A DNA stretch of 10,037 nt. Source: an uncultured Campylobacter sp. Lineage in GTDB: Bacteria > Campylobacterota > Campylobacteria > Campylobacterales > Campylobacteraceae. The position numbers were made by a program, and so were the translations under genes. The stretch spans positions 1 through 10,037 of the forward strand of contig NZ_CALEDC010000078.1 in the NCBI RefSeq assembly GCF_937949835.1, written 5' to 3'. The notes under the pieces were generated by a model. The model was given only the letters and a program-made list of their open reading frames with translations. It did no database searches and had not been told where the DNA came from. How positions within the stretch are numbered: position 1 is the first letter of the stretch; each line of letters opens with the position of its first letter. Below are positions 1-7,293 of this stretch, piece by piece.

Positions 1-970
1 TGCTATGACGCAGCAAAGCGCCAAAACGTGTCGAAACACTAAGAGATGCTAAGGCGCACACCCCTTTAGCGCGACGCGTCCACGCCTGCGGCTATGGCAT
101 GCAAAACGAACCTTGTGCGTGCAAAACTCCCGTACGTAAAACGACTGCGGAATTATAAGGGGGCGGTTAACGATTGGCAACAAGCGCTTTTGCGCGATAA
201 AATTTTGCCACGCAAATAGCTATGGCAAGGGAGTTTGCGAAATTTAAAATTTATTTTGAAAAGGTTAGGAATTTTAAAATTTTGACGATAGAATTTTGAA
301 AAATTTTATAAATTTTTATGAATTTTGCGAACCAAAATTTTAGAATTTTCACGGCGCGGTAAAGCGAAATTTTAAAATTCTGCCATGAATTTTAGCGCGA
401 GCTTTAGCAAAAACTTTAGCCACTGATTTTAATGTAAATTTGACGCGCAGACTTACTGCGAATTTATGTAAATCCAGCATAATGCTTTGCCTAGGATTTT
501 TGTGCAAAATCTTTGCGACAAATTTTAGCAAGAAACCTTACGAGAGCTTTGATGCGAACCTTTTCGAAAACGCTCGTCATAAATTTTTAAACGAATTTTA
601 TGGCCTCGGGCATATCTAGTCAATAAATTTTACGAGAATAGCATTCTTATCGTGGCAGTAACTCAGTTTTATCAAAATAGAAATTTAGCAAACGATTTTT
701 GCGCCACCGCAAGCGTATTTGCTGAGATGAAATTTCAAAACAAAATTCCGTCGCCACGTAAGCAATGCCGCTATCGGAGTAAAATTTATAGACAAAATTT
801 TTAGCGCCAAAACTGCTACTTGATATCTCACAAAATTTTAGTGCCACTCTATCATAGACAGATACCGCATTATTTTGAAAAATTTTAATCTCACGCCGTC
901 TCGAAGCCGAGCGTTATGCTACTTATGCAAATTCTAGCTTCGCGCCGCGCAGAGCCAAGCCGATCTAAGC
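1..970. other. Gene-poor region, no supportable gene
   Basis: No frame on either strand gives a protein I recognise. About the first 180 bases are fairly GC-rich. From about 235 to 620 the sequence is strongly AT-rich and packed with AAATTTT and AATTTTAAAATT words, which gives many short imperfect inverted repeats. Two minus-strand open frames exist (349-531 from TTG, 647-847 from GTG). Both have rare starts, poor ribosome sites and low-complexity lysine/phenylalanine-rich products, so I do not call them. The second frame stays open upstream to a stop at 914-916, so it could be a fragment of a decayed gene. The plus-strand frame beginning at base 1 stops at 40-42 and could be the tail of a gene outside the window, but nothing confirms that. 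Confidence 0.6.
873..914 (-). terminator. Possible weak terminator after the DUF2130 gene
   Basis: Reading the minus strand downstream of the stop at 971, an imperfect stem lies at 914-893. The inner stem is CTCG/CGAG around a GCTT loop, extended by ACG/CGT across a bulge. A short T run (AAAATTTTT, about 886-877) follows some ten bases later. The stem is short and the T run is displaced, so this is a weak candidate for the end of the putP-DUF2130 transcript. No better hairpin was seen between 840 and 970. Confidence 0.22.
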
Positions 971-2284
971 CTAATCCTCCGCTTCGCCCTCCGCCGCAAT
1001 CGCCTCGAGGCTTAAAATTTCATCGACGTCCTCCAGCTGCGCTACGCCGCTTCCGGCGATACTTCTGATGCTTGCGTGCATCGCGATCGCGCCATCTCGC
1101 GCACGCGCGATCTGTTTTTCGCGCTGTTTCCAGATACGCTCCATCGCGTTGCGCTCCTTGTTTAGGCTCTCCTGCATGCCGACGAATGCCGATACGATCG
1201 TCTTTATCTGGTTTGCAAACTCGGGCGAGGTCAGATAGTCGTAGAGCATCGCCGTTTTGCTATCTTGATTTTGCCCCGATCTTTTGGCAAACGCAAGCGC
1301 CACGACGTGTTCGCGCAAGACGGCGCAAAGCCCCTTAAATTCCTCAAACGAACAGATCCAGATGCTAGCATCGCTCGGCGCTTGATGCAGCCTAGGGCTG
1401 TGAGGCGGCATCTGCTCGGTGACGATAACGCCGATCTGCGCGCCCTCGCCTATCATATCGTCTTTGAGTTTGTCGATCCATTTGGGCTCGAAGCTCTTCG
1501 TGCGCTTGCTCTCGTATAAAATTTTACCGCAGCCCACAAACTCCCTCGTATGCACCATCTGCACGCAATCTGCGCCGCGCGCGCCCTTTTTGACCTCATC
1601 TATATCGTCCAAAGGAAAATTTAGCCGCAGATACTCCTGCAGCGCGAGCTCCTGCACCTCGCCCTGAAGCTGCTGCGAGCCCACCTCCGAGCGGCGCTTG
1701 AGCTCGTTTATTTGGCCGATTAGGCTTTGGATCTGCTCATCCTTTTGGCGGAATTTCAGCTCGTTTTCCTGCGAAATTTGTTTCGTTAGTCGCTCGCGCT
1801 CTTGGTTTACGCGGTTGGTTAGCTCGATCTCGGATTTGGCTTTGTTCTCAGCCTCAAGCTCGCTAAATTTGCGCTTTTGCGCCTCCATTTCGGCCTTTAT
1901 TAAATTTAGCTCGGAAATTCTTTGCGATTTTTCTTGCAGCTCCTTTTGTAAAATTTCAAATTTCGCCGCATTTTCGCTCTCGATCTGAGATTTTGCGAGC
2001 GCTAAAATTTTCTCCCGCTCGCTGTTTAGCGCAGAATCGGTCGCCGCTTTTACGCGCTGCTCGAAGGCGTTTTCCTTCGCTTGCAGCTGCGCCAGATGCT
2101 TCGCGTACTCCTCGCGCTTAGCGGCGATCTCGGCTTCAAATTTAAGCGTAGCTTCGTTTTGCTGCTGCTGCCACTTTCGCTTCTGCTGCAAAATTTCATC
2201 TTCAAATTTGGCCTTGATATCGCGCTGCAGCGCCTCGTCTATATCGATCAAAGAGCCGCAGTGCGGGCACTTTACGTTAGCCAT
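971..2284 (-). CDS. DUF2130 family protein, putative PD-(D/E)XK-type domain
   Basis: A 437-residue cytoplasmic protein of the widespread, uncharacterised DUF2130 family. Visible features: an N-terminal CPHCG knuckle (C6, C9), a single pair and so half of a usual zinc ribbon; a long Glu/Lys/Gln-rich heptad region, about residues 25-210, almost certainly coiled coil; then the conserved domain from about 212. That domain carries E217 in an amphipathic helix, D239 (GAD) and E258-S-K260 after a hydrophobic strand (KILYESK). This spacing fits a PD-(D/E)XK nuclease core, and I recall the family being placed in that fold clan. A second helical, charged segment (370-400) precedes an acidic tail. The ATG at 2284 overlaps the end of putP by 8 nt and has GGGAAG upstream, so translation is probably coupled. 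Family membership is firm. Nuclease activity is inference and no substrate is known. Confidence 0.9.
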   Translation of the reverse strand: MANVKCPHCGSLIDIDEALQRDIKAKFEDEILQQKRKWQQQQNEATLKFEAEIAAKREEYAKHLAQLQAKENAFEQRVKAATDSALNSEREKILALAKSQIESENAAKFEILQKELQEKSQRISELNLIKAEMEAQKRKFSELEAENKAKSEIELTNRVNQERERLTKQISQENELKFRQKDEQIQSLIGQINELKRRSEVGSQQLQGEVQELALQEYLRLNFPLDDIDEVKKGARGADCVQMVHTREFVGCGKILYESKRTKSFEPKWIDKLKDDMIGEGAQIGVIVTEQMPPHSPRLHQAPSDASIWICSFEEFKGLCAVLREHVVALAFAKRSGQNQDSKTAMLYDYLTSPEFANQIKTIVSAFVGMQESLNKERNAMERIWKQREKQIARARDGAIAMHASIRSIAGSGVAQLEDVDEILSLEAIAAEGEAED

Positions 2285-3785
2285 TTTTGCTTCCCAAACT
2301 CTGCTCTTTCATCTTTTCAAATTCCTGCGAAATTTGCGCGGCATTGGGCTCATCCGCCATCTTATCGAGCACGGAGTTGTAGCGATTTACGAGCAGTATC
2401 GCAAGCGCCGAAAAGCAAAAGCCTGGCAGCAGCTCATAAACGACCGCCGAAAGCCCCGATAATATCCAGCAAATGACCGTGATACCACCTACGAGCATAC
2501 CTACTAAAGCAGAGAGCGCGCTCATTTTTTTAGAATACAGGCTGAAAAGCAGCACCGCTCCAAAGCTCGCGCCAAATCCCGCCCAAGCGTTTCCGACGAC
2601 GTTTAGCACCGTATCGTTTGAGCCGAACGCCAAGATCGCGGCGACCGCGGCGATGATCACGACGGCGATGCGGCTGCTTAGCGTCTGCGTGCGCTCGCTC
2701 ACCTCTTTTTTATAAAACGCGAAGATAAAATCCTTAGTAACCGCGCTAGCGCTTACCAAAAGCTGGCTTGAGATGGTGCTCATAATCGCCGCCAGCACCG
2801 CAGAGATTATCACGCCTAGGATGAACGGATGAAAGAAAATTTTACCGAGCTCTAGGAAAATTTTTTCGGGATCGTCTATGCTAAGGTCTTTTTGCGAAAA
2901 ATAGACAAAGCCGATCAGACCGCTAAGCATCGCGCCCGCAAGACCTAGCACCATCCACGAAATTCCGATGCGGCGCGCGCTATCAAGCTCGCGCGAGCTT
3001 CTAATCGCCATAAAGCGCACGATGATGTGCGGCTGTCCGAAGTATCCAAGCCCCCAAGCAAGCAGACCCAAAACGCCTAAGAAGCTTTGATTGTAAAATA
3101 GATCGAGGTGGCTCGCGCCGTAGAGCCGCACCTGTGCCAAAAAGGAGCTGTCCGCAGGGATCTGTAGCGCGCGGTAAGAAAACAGAGGGATCAAAATAAG
3201 CACCGCAAACATCAGTGCGCCCTGAAATGCGTCAGTAATCGCGACGGCCTTAAATCCGCCGAAAAAGGTATAAAACACGACGATTAAGATTGTAGCGATC
3301 GCGCCGTAGGTGAAATTTAGCCCGAAAAAGCTCTCAAAGGTCTTGCCGCCCGCGATGATGCCGCTGCTAACATAGAGCGTAAAAAATATGATGATCAAAA
3401 GCCCCGAGATGATGCGAAGCGTTTTGGTATGGTCTTTGAAGCGGTTTTCTAAAAAATCTGGGATCGTGACGCTGTCGCTTGCTACCTCGGTGTAAATTCT
3501 AAGCCTTTTGGCAAGGAATTTATAGTTGCACCACGCGCCCACGCAAAGCCCTAGAGCTATCCAGATATTGCAAATCCCCGTCGCAAACATCGCGCCCGGC
3601 ACTCCCAAAAGCATCCAGCCGCTCATATCGCTAGCGCCAGCGCTAAGCGCCGTTACGAAAGGACCCAGGCGGCGATTATCGAGCAGATACTCGCTTAAGC
3701 TCGCATTCTTGTCATAATAATACCTACCTATAAAAATAAGCGCGCCGAAATATATCGCGATTGCGCAATAGGTCCAAAAGCTCAT
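2277..3785 (-). CDS. putP: Sodium/proline symporter PutP
   Basis: An inner-membrane Na+/L-proline symporter of the solute:sodium symporter family that imports proline as carbon and nitrogen source or osmolyte. It is 502 residues, the same length I recall for E. coli PutP, and collinear with it. Near-identical blocks include LGPFVTALSAGASDMSGW (40-57), GWGLGYFGQPHI (244-254) and the WAGFGA helix of the C-terminal half. The Na+-site residues known from E. coli (D55, S57, S340, T341) are matched by D53, S55, S336 and T337. About 13 hydrophobic segments are visible, with a charged cytoplasmic C-terminus. The ATG at 3785 has a strong AAAGGAGG site about six bases upstream. No putA proline dehydrogenase is next to it; instead the gene runs into a DUF2130 gene with an 8-nt overlap. 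It is transcribed away from an amino-acid ABC importer. Confidence 0.96.
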   Translation of the reverse strand: MSFWTYCAIAIYFGALIFIGRYYYDKNASLSEYLLDNRRLGPFVTALSAGASDMSGWMLLGVPGAMFATGICNIWIALGLCVGAWCNYKFLAKRLRIYTEVASDSVTIPDFLENRFKDHTKTLRIISGLLIIIFFTLYVSSGIIAGGKTFESFFGLNFTYGAIATILIVVFYTFFGGFKAVAITDAFQGALMFAVLILIPLFSYRALQIPADSSFLAQVRLYGASHLDLFYNQSFLGVLGLLAWGLGYFGQPHIIVRFMAIRSSRELDSARRIGISWMVLGLAGAMLSGLIGFVYFSQKDLSIDDPEKIFLELGKIFFHPFILGVIISAVLAAIMSTISSQLLVSASAVTKDFIFAFYKKEVSERTQTLSSRIAVVIIAAVAAILAFGSNDTVLNVVGNAWAGFGASFGAVLLFSLYSKKMSALSALVGMLVGGITVICWILSGLSAVVYELLPGFCFSALAILLVNRYNSVLDKMADEPNAAQISQEFEKMKEQSLGSKNG

Positions 3786-3912
3786 CGTTGCCTCCTTTTA
3801 AAAAAGCTAATTTTACTCTATTTCAAATAAAATTTTACTTTCGGAATTTAGCCAGATTTTAACGAAATTTTAGTATTCTTGCCGTTTAAATTTTAAGAAA
3901 AAGGCGCCTTGG
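3786..3912. promoter_or_regulatory. Divergent promoter region, putP and ABC importer
   Basis: This 127-nt AT-rich spacer must hold the promoters of both the leftward putP unit and the rightward importer. For the importer, TAGTAT at 3871-3876 is a plausible -10 box. It follows T-rich runs (TTTTAACGAAATTTT), as in Campylobacter sigma-70 promoters that lack a clear -35, and would start RNA near 3883. For putP several TAAAAT-like boxes exist on the minus strand (for example 3837-3832 and 3815-3810) and I cannot choose between them. No clear operator palindrome was found. Confidence 0.4.
3895..3904 (+). promoter_or_regulatory. Ribosome site supporting a TTG start
   Basis: AAGAAAAAGG ends eight bases before TTG at 3913. 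No ATG lies in frame until well inside the first membrane segments (M58). This purine-rich site therefore decides the start of the permease gene at the TTG codon, reading M-N-E-K-I-L-K before the first hydrophobic segment. Confidence 0.55.
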
Positions 3913-4617
3913 TTGAACGAGAAAATTTTAAAGGTCGTATTTGTTTTGACTGTAATCGCCGTGGGACTTTATTTCACCTATCCCGAACTGAGCGAAGCGC
4001 AAAAAATTTCATACGCCAAAAGCTACGGCATCACTCTTATTTTGACCTCCGGCGGCATCGTGATCGGTATCGCATTAGGATTTATGCTGGCATTTTTAAA
4101 ATTTCTAAACAATAAATTTTTAAGCTTCATTATCGACGAATACGTAGACATCATCCGCGGAACTCCAATCGTTATCCAGCTGATGGTGTTCGTGTTTATT
4201 ATCTTTGCTACGTGGAGCAATAATATCGCAGCTGCGATCTTTGCGCTGGGGCTTAATAGCTCCGCCTACGTCGCGGAGATCGTGCGCAGCGGCATAAACA
4301 GCGTCGATCGCGGACAGATGGAAGCCGCGCGTGCGATGGGGCTAGGCTACGGCACGGCAATGAAAGAGATCGTCTTTCCGCAGGCGATAAAAAATATCCT
4401 GCCTGCGCTTGCAAATGAGTTTATTAGCCTATTTAAAGAGACCTCGGTCGTGGGCCTCGTAGCAATTACCGATCTTACGTTTTTTTCAAAAAGCATGCAG
4501 GCTGCGCTTTATACCGTCCAGCCGATACTTTTTGCCGCAGTGCTTTACTATGCAAGCGTGAAATTTTTCTCGTTTTTAGTAAAAATGCTAGAAAGTAGGT
4601 TAAACCGCAATGATTGA
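3913..4617 (+). CDS. Polar amino-acid ABC importer, permease
   Basis: A 234-residue inner-membrane subunit of a family-3 amino-acid ABC importer (HisM/GlnP/ArtQ type). About five hydrophobic segments are seen (near 8-22, 40-64, 88-118, 160-195, 203-222). The family hallmark RGTPIVIQL is at 82-90. The EAA loop that docks on the ATPase runs from about 137 (EAARAMGLG) to 158 (FPQA). The start is a TTG codon, chosen from the ribosome site at 3895-3904. Only one permease gene is present, so the channel is probably a homodimer. Its stop overlaps the ATPase start by 8 nt (ATGATTGA). The exact amino acid carried cannot be read from this subunit; glutamine, glutamate/aspartate, cystine and basic amino acids are all possible for the family. 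Confidence 0.93.
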   Translation: MNEKILKVVFVLTVIAVGLYFTYPELSEAQKISYAKSYGITLILTSGGIVIGIALGFMLAFLKFLNNKFLSFIIDEYVDIIRGTPIVIQLMVFVFIIFATWSNNIAAAIFALGLNSSAYVAEIVRSGINSVDRGQMEAARAMGLGYGTAMKEIVFPQAIKNILPALANEFISLFKETSVVGLVAITDLTFFSKSMQAALYTVQPILFAAVLYYASVKFFSFLVKMLESRLNRND

Positions 4618-5338
4618 AATATCAAATTTAACCAAATCCTACGGCAATTTATCGGTGCTAAAAGGAATTTCAAAGACCATAAATAAAGGCGATATCGTAG
4701 CGATCATCGGTCCAAGCGGCGGTGGTAAATCGACCTTTTTGCGCTGCTTAAATTTGCTTGAAATTCCAAGCAGCGGCACTATTAAAATAGACGGCGAGGA
4801 TATTACCGATAAGCACACTGATATTAATAAAATTCGCCGCAAGGTAAGCATGGTGTTTCAGCATTTCAACCTCTTTGCAAATAAAAACGTGCTGGAAAAT
4901 TTAACTCTAGCGCCCATAAAAGCGGGCATTTATACTAAAGAACAAGCCTACGCAAAAGCAGAGGAGCTGCTGCAAAAGGTCGGTCTTAGCGATAAGGCCT
5001 ATACTTATCCGCACAAGCTTAGCGGCGGGCAAAAGCAACGCATCGCAATCGCTAGAAGTTTGGCGGTAAATCCGGACGTGATTTTATTCGACGAGCCAAC
5101 TTCGGCGCTAGATCCCGAGATGATAGGCGAGGTGTTAGGCATAATGAAAGAGGTTGCCAAAGAGGGCATTACGATGCTTGTGGTAACGCACGAGATGGGC
5201 TTTGCACGCAATGTCGCAAATAGGATTTTTTTTATGGAGGGCGGCAAGATCGCTGTGGATGATACGCCTAAAAACGTATTTGAAAATCCGCAAAATCCGA
5301 GATTGAAAGAATTTCTAAATAAAATTTTAAACCACTAA
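4610..5338 (+). CDS. Polar amino-acid ABC importer, ATP-binding subunit
   Basis: A 242-residue cytoplasmic ATPase of the GlnQ/HisP/ArtP group that powers the neighbouring permease. All nucleotide-binding elements are intact: Walker A GPSGGGKST (34-42), Q-loop Q84 in MVFQHFNLF, signature LSGGQKQR (137-144), Walker B VILFDEPTSALDP (157-169, catalytic E162) and switch histidine H194 (VVTHEMGFA). Length is normal for the group and there is no added C-terminal regulatory domain. The ATG overlaps the permease stop, and the binding-protein gene follows after 11 nt, so the three genes form one transport cassette. Function is secure; the substrate is not defined. Confidence 0.96.
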   Translation: MIEISNLTKSYGNLSVLKGISKTINKGDIVAIIGPSGGGKSTFLRCLNLLEIPSSGTIKIDGEDITDKHTDINKIRRKVSMVFQHFNLFANKNVLENLTLAPIKAGIYTKEQAYAKAEELLQKVGLSDKAYTYPHKLSGGQKQRIAIARSLAVNPDVILFDEPTSALDPEMIGEVLGIMKEVAKEGITMLVVTHEMGFARNVANRIFFMEGGKIAVDDTPKNVFENPQNPRLKEFLNKILNH

Positions 5339-5349
5339 AGGAGAGGGAA

Positions 5350-6090
5350 ATGAAAAAATTTATGAGATTTTTAGTTGCGGGCGCTTTGCTTTGCGGTTCG
5401 CTAGTCGCTAAAGACATCACCAAAGATACGCTTATCGTAGGCACGAACGCCGAGTATCCGCCGTTTGAGTTTGTGGATGAAAACTCCAAGGTTACCGGCT
5501 TTGATATGGATCTGGTAGCCGAGCTTGCAAAGCGCGCGGGCGTGAAATATGAAATTTTAAATATGAGCTTTGACGGGCTGATACCTGCGATTAAAAGCGG
5601 CAAAATCGATATGATCGCCTCGGGAATGAGCGCGACGCCGGCTCGCAAAAAGGCGATCGATTTCACGGCTCCTTACTACAAGGTCGAAAATTTATATGTC
5701 AAGCGCAAGGACGATAGCTCGTTAAATTCTAAGGCAGATCTGCAGGGCAAGCGCCTTGCCGCGCAGCTAGGCACCATTCAAGAGCTTGCGATCAGAGATA
5801 TCAAAGGCGCCGAAGTTAGCGCTACGGAGAACGTTTTTGTAGCCGTTATGTCGCTGAAGAACAAAAAGATCGATGCGCTTTGCGTGGATTCGTCCGTGGG
5901 CTACGAATATCTTAAGAAAAACGACGATCTAACCGCATTTTTTAAAGAATCCGACGGCAGCGAGGGCTTTTCGATCGCATTTGATAAGGGCAAATATCCC
6001 GAGCTGCTAGCTAAATTTAACGCAGCGCTTGAGGAGATGAAAAAGGACGGAAGCTACGAAAAGCTTTTGGAAAAGTATAATTTAAAATAA
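5350..6090 (+). CDS. Polar amino-acid ABC importer, periplasmic binding protein
   Basis: A 246-residue family-3 solute-binding protein that captures an amino acid in the periplasm for the importer encoded just upstream. A Sec signal peptide is clear: MKKFMR, a hydrophobic core, and likely cleavage after A20 (SLVA/KD). C15 sits in LLCG, which is a poor lipobox, so a soluble mature protein is more likely than a lipoprotein. Family marks: GTNAEYPPFEF (31-41), the signature GFDMDLVAEL (50-59), SGMSATPARKKAIDF (91-105) with R99 expected to bind the substrate carboxylate, QLGTIQE (139-145), and D180 in the hinge-side loop that usually contacts the substrate amino group. A strong ribosome site (AGGAGAGG, 5339-5346) precedes the ATG. 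Specificity is undetermined, though a general polar or basic amino acid is likely. Confidence 0.94.
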   Translation: MKKFMRFLVAGALLCGSLVAKDITKDTLIVGTNAEYPPFEFVDENSKVTGFDMDLVAELAKRAGVKYEILNMSFDGLIPAIKSGKIDMIASGMSATPARKKAIDFTAPYYKVENLYVKRKDDSSLNSKADLQGKRLAAQLGTIQELAIRDIKGAEVSATENVFVAVMSLKNKKIDALCVDSSVGYEYLKKNDDLTAFFKESDGSEGFSIAFDKGKYPELLAKFNAALEEMKKDGSYEKLLEKYNLK

Positions 6091-6103
6091 TCCGCAAAAT
6101 TTA

Positions 6104-6133
6104 GGCGCAAATTCCTCTCATAGAATTTGCGCC
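6104..6133. terminator. Perfect 11-bp hairpin between importer and SNase-like gene
   Basis: GGCGCAAATTC (6104-6114) and GAATTTGCGCC (6123-6133) pair perfectly around the 8-nt loop CTCTCATA. It starts 13 nt after the binding-protein stop. No T run follows on the plus strand (GCCCAAGAGG comes next), so it is not a classic intrinsic terminator there; on the minus strand TAAATTTTGC follows. It may protect the 3' end of the importer mRNA or terminate only partly, leaving the downstream genes at a lower level. Confidence 0.55.
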
Positions 6134-6149
6134 GCCCAAGAGGAATCCT

Positions 6150-6686
6150 ATGAAAAAGATATTTTTAGCACTTGCGATTTTGCTCTGCACGCAGAGCTTT
6201 GCGGAGCAAAAAGACAGATACGGCATCGCTGCGTTTGCAGGTCTTGGCAATGACGGTAGAAGCTTCGTTTTTACCTTCAGAAAGGCTCAAAAAGATCGTT
6301 TCTTTCCCTGCGACTTAAAAAATTTAAACATAATCGCCGCGGGCGCTTCTAGGTGCATAACGGACGCCAAGGAGCTAAGGAAATTCGACAAAGAATATAA
6401 AAAAGCTCTCGAGTCCGTGATAAAACCTGGCAAGCGCTACTACGTAAATTTAATCGATCGCGGCAATGACGCCTATGTCTGCGACGCAAGCGATCCTAAA
6501 AGCAATCTGCGATTGGACCTAGTGGCGGCGGGATTTGCCGTGCCGACAACCGACGATAGTGAACTTCTTTTAAAAGCCGCCGAGGAAGCCAAAGAGGCTA
6601 AGCGCGGAATGTATAGCACAAAATTTTGGGATGTTACCAACTGCATTCTAAACGGCGCGCCGATGCCGAAAAAGATAGATGAGTGA
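6150..6686 (+). CDS. Exported SNase-like protein, catalytic residues apparently lost
   Basis: A 178-residue protein with a clear Sec signal peptide (MKKIFLALAILL, cleavage likely after A18). The mature part resembles the staphylococcal nuclease (thermonuclease) fold: a DGRSFVF strand near 35-41, a strand ending at NLNIIAAG (58-65), GKRYYVNLIDRGNDAYV (94-110), and the typical tail LRLDLVAAGFAVP (120-132), then a helix with AEEAKEAKRGMY (144-155). Aligned by eye, the residues that do catalysis in SNase (D21, R35, D40, E43, R87) are not matched: DGDT reads DGRS, DTPE is absent, and YGR reads RGND. Cysteines 54, 69, 111 and 165 could form disulfides in the periplasm. The ATG follows an AGGA site. 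The stop overlaps thiE by 8 nt. The fold assignment is moderately sure; loss of nuclease activity is inference. Confidence 0.72.
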   Translation: MKKIFLALAILLCTQSFAEQKDRYGIAAFAGLGNDGRSFVFTFRKAQKDRFFPCDLKNLNIIAAGASRCITDAKELRKFDKEYKKALESVIKPGKRYYVNLIDRGNDAYVCDASDPKSNLRLDLVAAGFAVPTTDDSELLLKAAEEAKEAKRGMYSTKFWDVTNCILNGAPMPKKIDE

Positions 6687-7293
6687 AATTTACGCACTTA
6701 GCGACGATGTCTTAACGCCGCCGCAAACTATCTTTTCGCAGATAGATGAGATTTTGCGCTGCGGCGTAAAGCTCGTGCAGTACCGCAGCAAGCTCGCCGC
6801 GCAGGATGAAGCTTTAATCCGCTCTCTCATCGGTCTTTGCGAAGATTACGGCGCCAAACTCATTATCAACGACGATGCGGCGCTTACCAAAAAGCTTGGC
6901 GCGCACGGCGTGCATATCGGCAAGGACGACGGTGAGGCGGCGCAGGTGCGCGAGTTTTTAGGCGCGGATAAGATCGTCGGCGTTAGCTGCTATGCTGATC
7001 TTGCTCGCGCGCAAAAGGCTGAAGCGCAGGGCGCTAGCTACGTAGCCTTCGGCTCGCTCAGGCGCGGCAAGACAAAGCCTGATGCGCCGCTTTGCCCCGA
7101 TGCGCTCGTGCAAGAGGCGCGAAAATCTTTAAACCTCCCAATCGCCGTAATCGGCGGGATAAGCTTAGAAAATTTAAATGAAATTTTAGCCCTGAAGCCC
7201 GATTATATCGCGATGGTAGAGGCGATCTACAGGCCCGCTTCGATCACTCAGAATTTAGCAAATTTAAAGGGAAAAATGGATGAATATATTTGA
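6679..7293 (+). CDS. thiE: Thiamine phosphate synthase ThiE
   Basis: A 204-residue TIM-barrel enzyme joining the pyrimidine pyrophosphate (HMP-PP) and the thiazole phosphate to give thiamine phosphate. Family blocks appear in order: VQYRSK (33-38), IINDDAAL (62-69) with the Mg/pyrophosphate-binding aspartates, GVHIGKDD (77-84), GVSCY (101-105), YVAFGSLRRGKTKPDA (121-136; the TKP is typical) and PIAVIGGIS (154-162). Length is normal. The ATG overlaps the preceding stop (ATGAGTGA) and has no good ribosome site of its own, which suggests coupled translation. No TPP riboswitch or THI-box sequence was seen upstream, and no other thi gene is in the window. The 3' end overlaps uppP by 14 nt. Confidence 0.93.
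   Translation: MSEIYALSDDVLTPPQTIFSQIDEILRCGVKLVQYRSKLAAQDEALIRSLIGLCEDYGAKLIINDDAALTKKLGAHGVHIGKDDGEAAQVREFLGADKIVGVSCYADLARAQKAEAQGASYVAFGSLRRGKTKPDAPLCPDALVQEARKSLNLPIAVIGGISLENLNEILALKPDYIAMVEAIYRPASITQNLANLKGKMDEYI

Noticed and set aside
349..531. Minus-strand 60-codon open frame starting at TTG
   Set aside because: The product is a low-complexity Lys/Ala/Phe-rich chain produced by AAATTTT and GCAAA words, with a rare start and only a weak AAGG upstream. No family resemblance.
647..847. Minus-strand 66-codon open frame starting at GTG
   Set aside because: No ribosome site, rare start and no recognisable domain. Composition is somewhat gene-like and the frame is open up to 913, so I keep it only as a possible gene remnant.
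2081..2476. Plus-strand 131-codon open frame opposite DUF2130 and the putP end
   Set aside because: Antisense shadow spanning two real genes. Its leucine-rich start is the complement of the Lys/Gln/Glu coiled coil.
5350..5409. Possible lipoprotein signal at C15 of the binding protein
   Set aside because: The residues before the cysteine (A-L-L-C) do not fit a lipobox, because -1 should be small; cleavage after A20 fits better.
5268..5666. Minus-strand 132-codon open frame opposite the binding-protein gene
   Set aside because: Lies opposite a complete family-3 binding-protein gene with signal peptide and strong ribosome site; no domain of its own.
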